Part shown: positions 33,395-43,464 of the stretch, in pieces
Layout of the letters: every line of letters starts with the position of its first letter
How positions within the stretch are numbered: position 1 is the first letter of the stretch
Assembly (NCBI GenBank): GCA_023548195.1
Contig: JAJHZJ010000013.1
Location: 877,001 to 941,000, forward strand
DNA: 64,000 nucleotides
Source of the DNA: Bettongia penicillata ogilbyi
Taxonomy: Eukaryota > Chordata > Mammalia > Diprotodontia > Potoroidae
Direction: 5' to 3'
Made by a program: the position numbers and the translations under genes
Notes under the pieces: generated by a model
Seen by the model: the letters and a program-made list of their open reading frames with translations, nothing else
What the model was told of the DNA's origin: nothing
The model's database searches: none

Positions 33395-34555
33395 TTTGAC
33401 TTCTGGTCATATCGTTCAATAGAAATTTCTCTCTCCAAAGTTGCCAAAAGTATCTTAACTGCCAAATCTAATGGCCTTTTCTCTACCCTCCCGCTTTCAA
33501 TCTCTCTGAAGTATCAACCACTGGACCACCTTGTCCTCCTGGATATTCCATCCTTTCTTGGCATTCATGGTACCTCTTTCTCTTGTTTCTCCTCCTATAT
33601 ATGATTCCTCTTTTGCTAAAGTATATTCCTGTCCCATCAACTAATGCTTCATGCTCTGTCCTAAGTCTTTTCTTTCCTCTCTTCCTTTTCTGTCTCTGTC
33701 TCTCTCTGTCTGCCTCTCTGTCTCTATCTCTCTCTGTCTCTCTCTATTTCTTTCTCTCTCAATCTCTCTGTCTCCCTATGTGTCTGTCTTTGTCTGTCTC
33801 TCTCCCTCTGTGTCTCTCTCTCTTTTTTTCTCTCTCTCATCAGCTTTATCAGATTCAACTATCATCTTTATGCAGATAACTCCTAGATCCCTAGTCTCTC
33901 TATGTCTTGAGCACCAGTACCATATCATTAATTCCCGACTGGATATTTCCAATGGATAGTCAAAAGGCATCTCATTTTACACAAAACTCATTATGTGTAA
34001 AAACAGACTTTGTTTTATTTCCCCCTAAAAAAAATCCATCCCTCATACTAACTTTCTTATTTCTATCAAGGATACCCCTATCCTTCCAGTCACCTAAGTA
34101 TACAAGGTTGAAGTCATCCTCAACTCTTTCCTCTTTCTCTCACTACACCCTCACACATTCAATCAGTTAACTAATATCATTAAGTCTAACTCCTTATGGT
34201 CTCTCATAGTTCAGCCCTTCTCTTCACTTATACAGTTACCCCTTTAATTCAGGCTTATTACCTTTCACATGGAATATTGCAAAGCCTCCTAATTGACCTC
34301 CCTACCTCTAGTCCTTCCCTGCTTAATTCTTCTTTTACACTGCTACCAAAGTGACATTCCTAAAGCACAGGTCTCTATCACTTCTCCACTCAAAAAGTTA
34401 CAATGGCCAAGTACAAATTCCTCTGTTTGGCATTAAATATCCTTCGCAATTTGACTCCTGCCCCCCTTTCCAGACTGAACACACATAATAACTACCTTTA
34501 CACATTTTATTTTTCAGTCAAACTGACCTATGGGCTGTTTCTCACACATAGGATC
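33395..34555 (+). mobile_element. L2 LINE, ORF2 3' part (first segment)
   Basis: Contains aactgccaaatctaatggcc, tggaccaccttgtcctcctg and gtttctcctcctatatatga. After a TCTG microsatellite it continues with caactatcatctttatgcag, agataactcctagatcccta and ctcattttacacaaaactca. These follow the L2 ORF2 C-terminus and 3' region in order. The segment then runs aagtcatcctcaactctttc to tttgactcctgcccccct and is interrupted by a SINE at 34560. Confidence 0.82.
33680..33838 (+). repeat. (TCTG/TCTC)n microsatellite within L2
   Basis: About 160 bp of interrupted TCTGTCTC repeats. The Ser/Leu-rich frames here are artefacts. Confidence 0.9.
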
Positions 34556-34559
34556 CATA

Positions 34560-34730
34560 GGATTGGAACATCCTTGACACAAAGCTGGAAGATACTTTCA
34601 AAATCATTTAGTCCAACCCCTTTAGTTCATAAATGATGAAAATAAGGAGATTAACTGGTTTGCCCAAGTTTAGTCAAACAGTAACTTCAAAAACAGAATT
34701 TGAACACAGGTCCTCTTAATCTATCTCCTC
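34560..34730 (-). mobile_element. MIR-like SINE inserted in L2
   Basis: Contains aaatcatttagtccaacccc, ataaatgatgaaaataagga and atttgaacacaggtcctctt. L2 sequence resumes on its right. Confidence 0.65.
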
Positions 34731-35062
34731 CATGCTTTTGCTCAGGCTATCCCCCTAGACCTGGAATGCACTCCCTCACCTCTACCTTTTCAATTCCTAA
34801 CCTCCTCCAATGCTCAATAAAAATGAAACTCCTTAGAGATTCCCCTCCTAATCCTCCAACAGTTTTTATGCCTTGTCCTCCACTAGAAATTTTCTTGTAT
34901 GTATTTCATATTTTTAATGTGTTTCCCTGAAAGAATTTAAGTTTCTTGAAGGAAAGAACTATTTTGTTTTGCCTCTGCATTCCCAGAGCATTAGCACAGT
35001 GCTTATGTATTCCCAAAGCATTAGCATAGTGCTTAATAAATGCTTGCTGACTGGTTGATTAA
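34731..35062 (+). mobile_element. L2 LINE 3' end (second segment)
   Basis: Contains tgcttttgctcaggctatcc, agacctggaatgcactccct, taagtttcttgaaggaaaga and gtgcttaataaatgcttgct then gactggttga. It closes the L2 that began at 33395. The block gcattagcacagtgctt is duplicated. Confidence 0.85.
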
Positions 35063-35186
35063 TTAAGGAGATGGTTCATTAAACTGGAGCCATGATTCTC
35101 TCTATCATGAAAACAGTCATGTTATTATCTAACTCTAATTGTATTATGGTATCTTTCAGGATTTTATAACTCTACAAGTTCAATGG

Positions 35187-35297
35187 ACATACATACATAC
35201 ATATATATATATATACACACACACACATATACATACACACATATCATATATATGCAAACTACATATAGTGTATATATATATACATATATACATATCT
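35187..35297 (+). repeat. Compound (TACA/TA/CA)n microsatellite
   Basis: Runs of acatacatacat, tatatatata and cacacacaca. Confidence 0.92.
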
Positions 35298-35299
35298 GT

Positions 35300-36380
35300 A
35301 TGTTTCTTCAGGCAGTTATAGATATTTTGCAAAAATGACTATTGATACTTTTTTCCTCCACCACTGAAAGTCAGTTATCTCTCAGTCTGAAATTCAGTCC
35401 AGCAAAGTACAACCAATGCTTATTTGGGTGTAAGACTGGTAGTGGTAACTAATATCTGGTGAACATTTTTTATTGCTAATGGGAACTAGCAGCTGAAGTT
35501 ACACACATAGAGCTGAAAATAACACCCTCTTTCCAAAAGAAGGAGTTTATTTCCATGGAAGAGTAATTAATTTAGGCTAATTCCTTCACTCCTGTGTGCC
35601 AGTCCAGAGGTACATGTGAAGAAACTAAAGATTCTTTCCAAGTTCCAATTCTCATTGTATACCCATGCTTTTCTATATCAAGTATGCCTGATGTAGCGTC
35701 TGGAATCCAGTACCTACTACCTCTTAGAGAACAAATGATTAATACAGTAATTGACTATTAGTAACATATTGAAATTTTGTCACCATCCTTAAGGAGCTGG
35801 CAAATTCTGAGATCTCAAGATAATTATGGCACCAATAAGTCTGGTATGATTTATCATTATTATTATCATCATTAGTCAGCCACACCCAGTCCTTTGGCCC
35901 AAACAGCAAGGAAACATCTATGCCTCACTCTTGGAGAAATAGAAGAAGGAAAGAGAAAAGGTATCTCTTGATTTCGCAAGGAACAGTTGAAATAGTTTCT
36001 CTGATCACTGTGAAGAAGTACACAGCTGCTATTGAATCGAATCCAAAGCCCAACGATGATCAGCAGATGAGCCCAGGAAAGAACACTGTCCAGTTCTGTT
36101 GGGTTTCCATAGCATGTGATGGTCCACATACTAATACTAAGTCGAACAGATTCAACACTAACACATTAGTTGTTGCCAAACAGCATTCCATCACATGATC
36201 CTTCTTTAGAAGAAGTGTTTATATTTTCCCAGGAAATTTAGGGAGTCTTATTTTGATAACTTCTGTAATATAATCATGAATTTCAACAAAAAAAGTTCCC
36301 AAGGTTGTATTAAGCAGAATAAATCAGCACTGACAGCAGCAACTGTATTCCAGACTCATACTCAGGGCTAAGAAGTTAAT
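35300..36380. other. Unassigned stretch with overlapping opposed frames
   Basis: Between 35872 and 36198 an 85-codon minus frame and a 92-codon plus frame overlap. The minus frame has a hydrophobic run (WAHLLIIVGLWIRF) and a Ser/Phe-rich end. I do not recognise either frame. A decayed retrocopy of a host gene is possible but unproven. Confidence 0.3.
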
Positions 36381-36384
36381 ATCG

Positions 36385-36505
36385 ATGACACAGTAGATAA
36401 AAGACAAACTTTGGACATAGATCTGATTTCAAGTCCTACTTCTAACACATACTAGCTGTGTGATCCTGGTCAAGTCTCTTGATCCCTGAGACTGTAAGTT
36501 TCAGG
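36385..36505 (+). mobile_element. MIR-like SINE
   Basis: Contains gatttcaagtcctacttcta, catactagctgtgtgatcct and ggtcaagtctcttgatccct. Confidence 0.65.
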
Positions 36506-36639
36506 AGAATTGCTAATTAGCATGAAAAAAAAGAATTTCCATTCCATTGCAAGAGATCTATGTAATGAGGAAACCCCAGGCCTAGACCAAAAACAAAGTA
36601 ATAAACCAAAAAACTCAGGATTACTGGGAGCAATTGGTC

Positions 36640-36785
36640 AGGAAATTGTGGTACTTGACACACCACCTAATTTTATGGCTTTGGATAAGCCATTTCCCCT
36701 CACTGGGATTTAACTTCCTACTCTGTAAAAGGAGAAGGTTGAACTAAATGATGTCTAATCCTGGTCTAATCTATGGTTTTGTGAC
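36640..36785 (+). mobile_element. MIR-like SINE
   Basis: Contains ttggataagccatttcccct, aacttcctactctgtaaaag and gaactaaatgatgtctaatc. Confidence 0.55.
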
Positions 36786-37089
36786 AAGAAGAGAAGGTAG
36801 ATTAGGAAATAGTCTTTATTAACAGTGCTTTGTGGTGCAGGCACTTGACCTCCCTGGGCTACTCCTTAAAACTAGGAGCGTATTGGCCAAGGTTGCAAAG
36901 ACAGGACCTTAGATTATCCCAAAACACACCTTGTAGCTCTATTTCATATTTTTCTAGGTCAATACCTCTTTTCCTGAGATAAAATGAGATTTCCCAGTGG
37001 AGTAAATGTCTCCTTACTTCAATTACTGACCAAGTGGAACTGAGTTCTTCTTCTGCCCTTGTAAAATCAATATCATGAGCTTGTGAAGA

Positions 37090-37240
37090 TCCAATTAACA
37101 TGCATTTATTAAGTAACTACTATGTGCCAGACCCTGTGCTAAAGGGTGGAAATACAACGACAAAAATGAAATAATCCCAGCTCTCAGGGAGAATGAATTC
37201 TATTGAGAAAAGCATGAAAGATGCAAAATCTATGCAGTTT
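37090..37240 (+). repeat. Ancient interspersed repeat (unnamed)
   Basis: Contains tattaagtaactactatgtg, ccagaccctgtgctaaaggg and cagctctcagggagaatgaa. It continues beyond the hAT pair at about 37740-37945 (tgagttttgaaggaagatga), so the pair landed inside it. Confidence 0.5.
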
Positions 37241-37359
37241 AAGGGATAGGGGCTGGACCTATGAATTTATCAATATAGGGAACCCTCAGATACATCAATT
37301 CCTTCTACTAAGGAATGTAGGCACTATCGCTCTAACTTACAGTTTTAGAGACTTGTCTA

Positions 37360-37565
37360 CAGCAGAAGTGGCAAATGCTATGAACCACAGGGCACGTGGA
37401 CTACTGAGGGAAGCCTCAATTAGATTAAAATGCAATTAGGAAATATTTAAAAACATAACCAAAATACAATGAAACATAAAAAACATTACATTTTAAAACT
37501 AAGTCAATCTGCTGCCATAGGAATCCTTATGTGACTCATTTTTTTATTTGTTTGTCACCACTGGT
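37360..37565 (+). mobile_element. hAT-like MITE, first of a head-to-tail pair
   Basis: Starts agcagaagtggcaaatgcta, contains attaggaaatatttaaaaac, and ends gtttgtcaccactgg. The ends are inverted (CAG..GTGgcAAA / TTTGtCACCACTG). A second copy follows after a few bases. Confidence 0.6.
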
Positions 37566-37739
37566 ATAGAGCAGAGGTGAGTGACAAAATCCCCCAATAT
37601 GGTGGACCCAAGTTATAATGGAATTGGGAAATGTTTAACAAAACAAATAAAAATACAGTAAAGATAATAACTTGTGGTTTTCTAAGTCAATATGCAGCCC
37701 ACAAGGATCTGTTTCCATTTAAATTTGATACCACTGGTC
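37566..37739 (+). mobile_element. hAT-like MITE, second of a head-to-tail pair
   Basis: Starts agcagaggtgagtgacaaaa, contains aattgggaaatgtttaacaa, cagcccacaaggatctgttt and ends atttgataccactgg. The spacers gtctacag, gtatagag and gtctgagg before, between and after the pair resemble one another and look like degraded 8-bp hAT target sites. Confidence 0.6.
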
Positions 37740-38014
37740 TGAGGCACTGAAAAATAATGAAGTGAACTGCCCAGCCAGAAGTGGGATTTGAGTGCCAGCT
37801 CTCTATGTGTTACTCCACACCATCTCTCCATAAATACTGAGTAATTGGAGGGAAGGAAAGGACCCAGTAAAGGGATTAGGAAAGGCTTCATCTAAGAGGT
37901 GTCACTTTAGCTGAGTTTTGAAGGAAGATGAGAAAGATAAGAGGTACAGATGGGTAGGGCTTTATATATTATTCAGTTATTATTTGCCTTCATACACATG
38001 TGTAGTAGGTAGAC

Positions 38015-38290
38015 GGGATAGCATAATGTCATGAGAAAAGTCCTGAATTTAAAGTCAAGTTCTTGGTTCAAGTCTTGACCCTGACACTTAACAGTTATAC
38101 AGAGATCTGCAAATAATGGAGAAACTTTCCCTCAAGTCTTACCTATGACACTCACTAGCTGTCTGACTGTGGCTAAGTAATTTTCCGAAGTCTTAGTTCC
38201 ACCATCTCCCTAAAATGGGGATAATAGTATCTGCACTACATACTTCGAAAGACATTTGTGAAGGAAACCTTGAAGTGCTACATTATTATA
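38015..38290 (+). mobile_element. MIR-like SINE, with partial duplication
   Basis: Contains catgagaaaagtcctgaatt, ttcaagtcttgaccctgaca, then a second head part (ctatgacactcactagctgt) and the tail aaaatggggataatagtatc. Confidence 0.6.
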
Positions 38291-38299
38291 GAGTTATAA

Positions 38300-38750
38300 C
38301 ACATCTAGTGAAAAGTATTGGGTCTCATTTTTCCTACCAGAATTCCATATGCAATGAGCATACATTAGGTGATTTTTTATTTGCATAGCCAGGAAGTATA
38401 CCATTGCTTCTCTCCAATGTTAATCACCAAGTGAGATCCAACATAATGCTCAAGCTTTTTACAAATAAATATGTTTTATTTATATTAGCAAAACCAGTTT
38501 AAGAATGTGAGAAAACCTCATCCTTGTAAATTAATTCAGGTTTTTCAGTAAAACTTCATTTCAACTAGGATGAACCAGTTACTGTCAAAATGAGATGCTA
38601 GATTGTAAAGTTCCATCTCAAATATCAGTTGAACTAGATATTTTGAGAGGGTTGGGTTTAAGGGAAATGTGATAATTAGTACAAGCTATTCTTTTTTCTT
38701 CAAAAATATACTATAGGATATACTACATTATTTACAGAAAAAAAAGCAGT
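38300..38750. other. Unassigned intronic stretch
   Basis: AT-rich, with no recognised element. Confidence 0.45.
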
Positions 38751-38868
38751 CTCATAATTCCTTGAGAGTAGGAATTGTTTTACCTAGTGTATTTTTATTC
38801 TAAGAATTTAGTACAGTGCCTGACATACAATAAGGCTTAATAAATACTAATTAGCTAACTAAGTAGAT
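38750..38868 (+). mobile_element. L2 3' end
   Basis: Contains attccttgagagtaggaatt, gtacagtgcctgacatacaa and taaggcttaataaatactaa. Confidence 0.75.
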
Positions 38869-38939
38869 GTATTGTTTAATGATGATTTTGAAAACTGAAA
38901 GGGATCTAAGAGGTTATCTAAACTCCTTATTTTTACAAG

Positions 38940-39235
38940 GAAGAAGGAAAGGAACAAGCATTTCTTATGCACCTATTATGTACCAGTCACTGTGCCCCTG
39001 AAAAGTAAGTGTTATTATTATCCCCATTTTTTGTTTTTGTTTTTTACAGTAGAGAAAACTGAAGTAGACAGAGTTTACATACCCTGCACAAGATCGTATC
39101 ATAAGATAAGGAAGAAAAATTATGAACATCATTTATGTCATATTGAGATTTATTTTGTAGGTATCTGAGGTCACATTTGAACTCAGATCTTGCTGACTCT
39201 AAATCTATTACTTTATTCACTGTACCAACTACCTG
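38940..39235 (-). mobile_element. MIR (THER)-type SINE
   Basis: Contains tgcacctattatgtaccagt, gtgttattattatccccatt, a T-rich expansion, and a head with cacatttgaactcagatctt then cactgtaccaactacctg. Confidence 0.65.
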
Positions 39236-39239
39236 AGAA

Positions 39240-40850
39240 AATAAAAGACCTGAAAAAAGTAAATGAAAAGGGGAGGAGGAAATGATGGAACCAGTTGAGA
39301 TGTTTAATTTCTTCCATTTAGAACTCTGGTTTTCCAAGTGTTTGGTTACAATGACATTTTCCAAGTTCAAGATGATTTATGAGTGCTACTATTTGACAAA
39401 GAGATATTTCAAAGGAGTTCAAAAAGACTCATAGATAGTGTCACTATCTCTAATTTAGGAAGCTATAAACATGAATAAGAAGGTTTTTAAGTTGAGCTTT
39501 ACACAGTTTCCACGGTGACCCCCTGCAGAGACCAGGTGCACCCCTGATAAGAGCAAGCAGCCCTTCTGGGCAAATACTTTGAGATTTTTTACAAAGCCAA
39601 TTCTCTGTACTGCTCAGATGAAACATGAATGGATAGCATACTAAACCAAAAATTTGTGCTCAGCATCAAATTCCAAAGCAAGTTCAATCTGCAGAGATTG
39701 GCCCATTTAAAGAAACTGTCTGCGGTTAGTTCTAAAAATAAGACAAGGCCCTAAACTCTAGTAACAAAATCCTTCAGAAAGAAATACAGTATTTCAGCAC
39801 ATTCGTTGTATGCTTTTACCAGAGACTAGATTTAGCTGCAGTGGTAGAAAACTCTAGTTACAATGGACAACCATTGGTACTCAACATCAAGACACTGATG
39901 GATTCTTGTTAATATCTGAGATCATTTAAAAATCTTGGCTAAGTACAGGAAAGGATGCTTTTAAAAGAAATCCAGAATTATGCTAATAATGGAAAATATA
40001 GTAGATACTCTCTTGTTAAATTTAACCTTACACATTAGCAGCCACCTACATGGTGTGACTTGAGGGACAGTAGGAAGGATCTTATTCTAAAAGATCTATC
40101 CTACTTTCCTGTCACTTTAGGGCATCATTCCCATCTGCAGTTGTCATGTTAGATGAATACTGTGCTCACTTTTGTGTGTCCAGGAATACTACTTAGTGAG
40201 AAGGTTGCAATAGGTCCAGGCTTTTTAACATTATTCCCCCACCACCATCACCTCCATTCAGGTTAGACTAGTTCTTTTCTTAAAAGCCAAGGAAGTTGTC
40301 TCCAAGATTTGACTGCCTAGGGAACTAAGGCTCATTAGCATGGTTTTCTATTTCCTAAAAGGTATAAAAAGTCCCTCCTGCAAGATGTCATGGCCCTTCA
40401 GATCTAGCTGATGTCTCAGCGATGCGAATCATCATACTCTGCTCGACTAACCAGATAGATGCCTTTCAGATAGAGATGAGGCAAGGCTAAACAAAATAGT
40501 CTTGTTGAGTATCCTTTCTATATTATGGCTAAGTAATTCTCCTTTTTTCTTGGTTATTAAAAGCCCTACCACTGTCTCATTTCATTCTAATATCAGACCA
40601 AAATTACCAAGAACCTGCCTGAGTCAGGTTCAGATCATTATAAAATTATTTCTTGAAATGTGATATTACTCAACTTCTAGGGTCACAAATATATTACATC
40701 TATTGTAATATCTGTAACAATGTACGATAAGATTTTAAAATTAAATTACTCAATTAAAAGCATAACATGCCACTTAAAATTCCTTCTGGATTCTGGGTAT
40801 GGCAAATAAAAGAGTTGTCATACCAATAAGTAATTCAGCCATAGGTCTAA
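39240..40850. other. Repeat-poor intronic stretch next to the KCNK10 exon
   Basis: About 1.6 kb immediately 3' of the exon (in gene orientation) with no recognised transposon. This could be retained ancestral intron and is a natural place to look for conserved noncoding elements. Confidence 0.5.
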
Positions 40851-40854
40851 GAGT

Positions 40855-40860
40855 ACTTAC
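40855..40860 (-). promoter_or_regulatory. KCNK10: Splice donor of the KCNK10 exon
   Basis: Read on the minus strand, CGG is followed by GTAAGT, a near-consensus 5' splice site. It ends the exon in phase 0. A weaker GT (CAG/GTATTT) lies 12 bp inside the exon and would remove VFR in frame. Confidence 0.9.
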
Positions 40861-41021
40861 CCGAAATACCTGCTCCACCCTTGCAATACTTTTCCCAAAG
40901 ATAGTTCCAAGCTGGTCTCCAATTCCCGCCAATAAGAAACCAAAAAGTGGAATTCCAAAGATGGCATACAAAATACAAAAGATTTTGCCTCCTTCAGTGC
41001 TTGGAGCAATATTTCCATATC
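40861..41021 (-). CDS. KCNK10: Internal exon of TREK-2 two-pore potassium channel (KCNK10)
   Basis: This 161-bp exon encodes part of a K2P channel of the TREK subfamily, a plasma-membrane leak potassium channel. It is read on the minus strand as two bases plus 53 codons. It opens inside the glycine codon of the first pore's selectivity filter (G/YGN), continues through [10 protein letters not shown], the second membrane segment ([24 protein letters not shown]) and the start of the cytosolic loop ([15 protein letters not shown]). The acceptor is phase 1 (cactag/GATATGG) and the donor phase 0 (CGG/gtaagt). [16 protein letters not shown] and GKSIARVE fit KCNK10, whereas KCNK2, from memory, has YALLGIPLFG, AGVGDQ and GKGIAKVE. 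The open frame runs past the exon at both ends, so the ATG inside it is not a start codon. I found neither the TM1/P1 exon nor the P2 exon in this window, consistent with large introns. Confidence 0.95.
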
Positions 41022-41052
41022 CTAGTGTTTTAATAAAAAAGAGAGGGAAATG
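41022..41052 (-). promoter_or_regulatory. KCNK10: Splice acceptor and polypyrimidine tract of the KCNK10 exon
   Basis: Read on the minus strand, a run of C and T (ccctctctttttta) is followed by ttaaaacactAG and then the exon. This is an ordinary 3' splice site, and its phase 1 position splits the filter glycine codon. Confidence 0.88.
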
Positions 41053-41149
41053 TAAGGCATCAGAGAAATTAAATTAAGGGAAAAAATAGTATTATTCTCT
41101 TTGTCTAGTTCTACATTCCTCCATTTTTAAGAGTTTCAGAAATGGCCAA

Positions 41150-41352
41150 TGTCATTTAAAATGTTTAATATAATAAATAACAATACAACATATTGTTTGT
41201 GGTTTTCCAAGTCAATACATAGCCCACAAGGATCTGTTTCTACTTTAATTTGACACCACTTGTCTAGAACAGAAGTGGGTGACAAAATTATACAGTACAG
41301 TGGAACCAAGCTAAAATGGAATTGGGAAATGTTTAACAAAATAAATCACAAT
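41150..41352 (+). mobile_element. hAT-like MITE pair, head-to-tail, truncated at both outer ends
   Basis: The first part ends cacaaggatctgtttctact ttaatttgacaccacttg. After a tctagaa spacer the second starts cagaagtgggtgacaaaatt and runs to aattgggaaatgtttaacaa. It is the same family and arrangement as 37360-37739, and the spacer TCTAGA matches a typical hAT target. Confidence 0.6.
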
Positions 41353-41989
41353 ACAATATAGATGATGTTCATAATTTTTCTTCCTTATCTTATTTAACAA
41401 CACAACATATAGAGTACTAGTTTTAGAGTCCAAAATATCTTGTTTTGGGACCATGGGCAATGTACTTCACTCCTTTTCTTAGTTCTTTCCTCTGTAATTT
41501 TGATAATTGTGAAGGCTTAAAAGATTTTTTTTCAATGAGACATTGGTAGAGGGAATATTCAATGAAGAAACACCCTCTTGCCAATATAGGTTGACACCTA
41601 ATAATAAGAAAAAAGATGACTGGAGCTCAGTAACCTGTGAAGGACCATAACCTACAACCAATATATGCTAAAGGTGGGACAGAAATCCAAGTCCTCCTGA
41701 CTCTGACTCTGTCCTCTAATTTACATTTCTTCTCTTAGAAGGCTTGAGATTCAAAAGAGTCAATGTATGGAAAACATTTTACAAATCTTAAAATGCTGCT
41801 TAAATGTCAGTTATGATTATGTTATGTCATCCATACAAACCAAAAGAGATAACATGAAGGAATATGATGAACTGATTCTAAATTTGATGAATTTGAGATT
41901 TCACTTCTTTAGCTAGATTATTTAGTGCATCAGTAATAAAAACATACCCATTTAAGAAATTTAAAAAACAACAACAGAAAAGAATGGTC

Positions 41990-42200
41990 TCTATCTAGAG
42001 TTCTCAGCCTTTTTTGTGTCATGGAGCCCTATAGTAATCTGATGAAGACTACAGATTCCTTCTCAGAACACTACTTTTTAAGTGCAAAAAATAAAACTCA
42101 TAGGATTACAATGAAAATGAAATAAATTGACATAAATCTATAATTGTTACCATCCAAACTCATAGATGACCTCTGAAATCTATCCAAAGACCCAAAATTC
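41990..42200. mobile_element. Ancient DNA-transposon-like repeat
   Basis: Starts agttctcagccttttttgtg then tcatggagccctatagtaat and continues aactcataggattacaatga. This resembles a widespread old mammalian non-autonomous element ending in TTCTCAACC-type sequence. I do not name the family. Confidence 0.45.
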
Positions 42201-42399
42201 AAATAGGTTCAGAAGTTTCCTGTCAATCCTATAAGTTGGGCAGAAGCAGTAAACAGCAAGGAAAATGAGTATTTTGATCCTTAAGGCAGTAAAGTGGTAA
42301 ATCCCTGTTAAAAACTCAGTTACCAACACATGCACTGTTAAGGAATCTTTTATGTATAATTCCAAATACAACACTTTAAGATGCTACCTCTTGAAATAT

Positions 42400-42720
42400 A
42401 ACTAGATCATAAACTCCTTGAGGGCAAGGACTGTCTTTAATTTGATCCAATTTGAAAAGCATATATCAAGAGCTAAACTATATTCAAAGAATTGTGCAAG
42501 GTACTCTAGGGAATGCAAAGATAAAGAAAACAGAGTCCTCACCCTTAAGAAGCAACCATGTCACATCATAGAGACAGACAAGATACATGTGTGTGGTATC
42601 CCCTATTAGAATTAGAGCTCCTTAAGAACAGGAACCTCTGATTTTTCTATTTGTATCCTCAATGCTTAACCCAGTGCCTTGAACAGAGTAAGCTTAACAA
42701 ACGCTTTATTCTTTCATTCA
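42400..42720 (+). mobile_element. L2 3' ends (two adjacent copies)
   Basis: The first copy has cataaactccttgagggcaa. The second has agctccttaagaacaggaac, atgcttaacccagtgccttg and aacaaacgctttattctttc. Old-repeat debris lies between them. Confidence 0.65.
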
Positions 42721-42779
42721 AAAGCAAATATCTAGAATTGCAAAATAAAAAGCAGTAAGTTGAGGACTAAGGATCAAAG

Positions 42780-43010
42780 TGTACTTTTAGCCTTTATATC
42801 TCTAATGCTTCTGCTTCACACAGTACATTGCACATAGTAGACATGCTATAACACTTACTGTTAAATTGAATAATAACTTCATTTGTAAAAAAAAAAAAAA
42901 AAACAACCCTAATATTCATCTGTTTACATGGTTGGGATCAAATAAGACAATATTTATAAAGAGCTTAGCATACTGCTTGGCACACAATAGATGCTATATA
43001 AATTCTAATT
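42780..43010 (+). mobile_element. L2 and MIR tail fragments
   Basis: Contains cacagtacattgcacatagt (L2-like, to 42860), then a poly(A) at 42887-42902, then gttgggatcaaataagacaa and tagcatactgcttggcacac (MIR/THER tail). Confidence 0.55.
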
Positions 43011-43239
43011 CTCATGCTTTTCCTCCCCCTTAGTACTAATAGTTGTGTTCTCAAGGGGTAATACTGCATATTCATCTCTATAATCAGCAAAAGTGCCATG
43101 AATGCATCATCATACTCAATTAACATTTGTTGGTTTGGAATGGAATGGAAATGAGAAGAAAAAGAAAAGGGATTTGGGATGTAGAACATTTTTACATATG
43201 TCAAACTATTTCACTTTTGAATAATAAAAATGTTTAAGA

Positions 43240-43412
43240 ATCAGAGAGAGCTGGAAAGTACCATCTAATCTAATACCCCTCATTTTGTAGATCAGTCCCC
43301 AGGGAAGTTAGATGATTTGCAAAAGATCACAAGGTAGTAAAAATCAGAGGAGCAATTTGAACACAGAACCTAAGACTCTTGAATATTCTCCACTGCATCA
43401 TGCTACTTTTTC
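43240..43412 (-). mobile_element. MIR-like SINE
   Basis: Contains gctggaaagtaccatctaat, cctcattttgtagatcagtc and atttgaacacagaacctaag. Confidence 0.6.
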
Positions 43413-43464
43413 TTTTTTACTATTTGTAATTACTATTTTTACTTCTTTTTACTATTTTTTTATC

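Larger units (their letters stand above)
1..40854 (-). other. KCNK10: Intron of KCNK10 downstream of the recognised exon (partial)
   Basis: From the splice donor to the left edge I found no second coding exon. I looked by eye for reverse-complement signatures of the P2 filter (TVGFGD), the TM4 segment (WFWILVG) and IFKYIEGW. The stretch is filled with retroposons, MITEs and microsatellites, listed separately. It contains HAL1 copies A (sense to KCNK10) and B (antisense). Confidence 0.75.

Noticed and set aside
33583..33970. Ser/Leu-rich frames of about 100 codons
   Set aside because: They arise from the TCTG/TCTC repeat within an L2 element.
40774..40971. The 65-codon minus frame as a complete small protein starting at its own ATG
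   Set aside because: The ATG lies inside a spliced exon and the downstream part reads into intron. Splice sites and homology show it is an internal KCNK10 exon.
40861..41021. Assignment to KCNK2 (TREK-1)
   Set aside because: Residues [18 protein letters not shown] fit TREK-2, whereas TREK-1, from memory, has YALL, AGVGDQ and GKGIAKVE.
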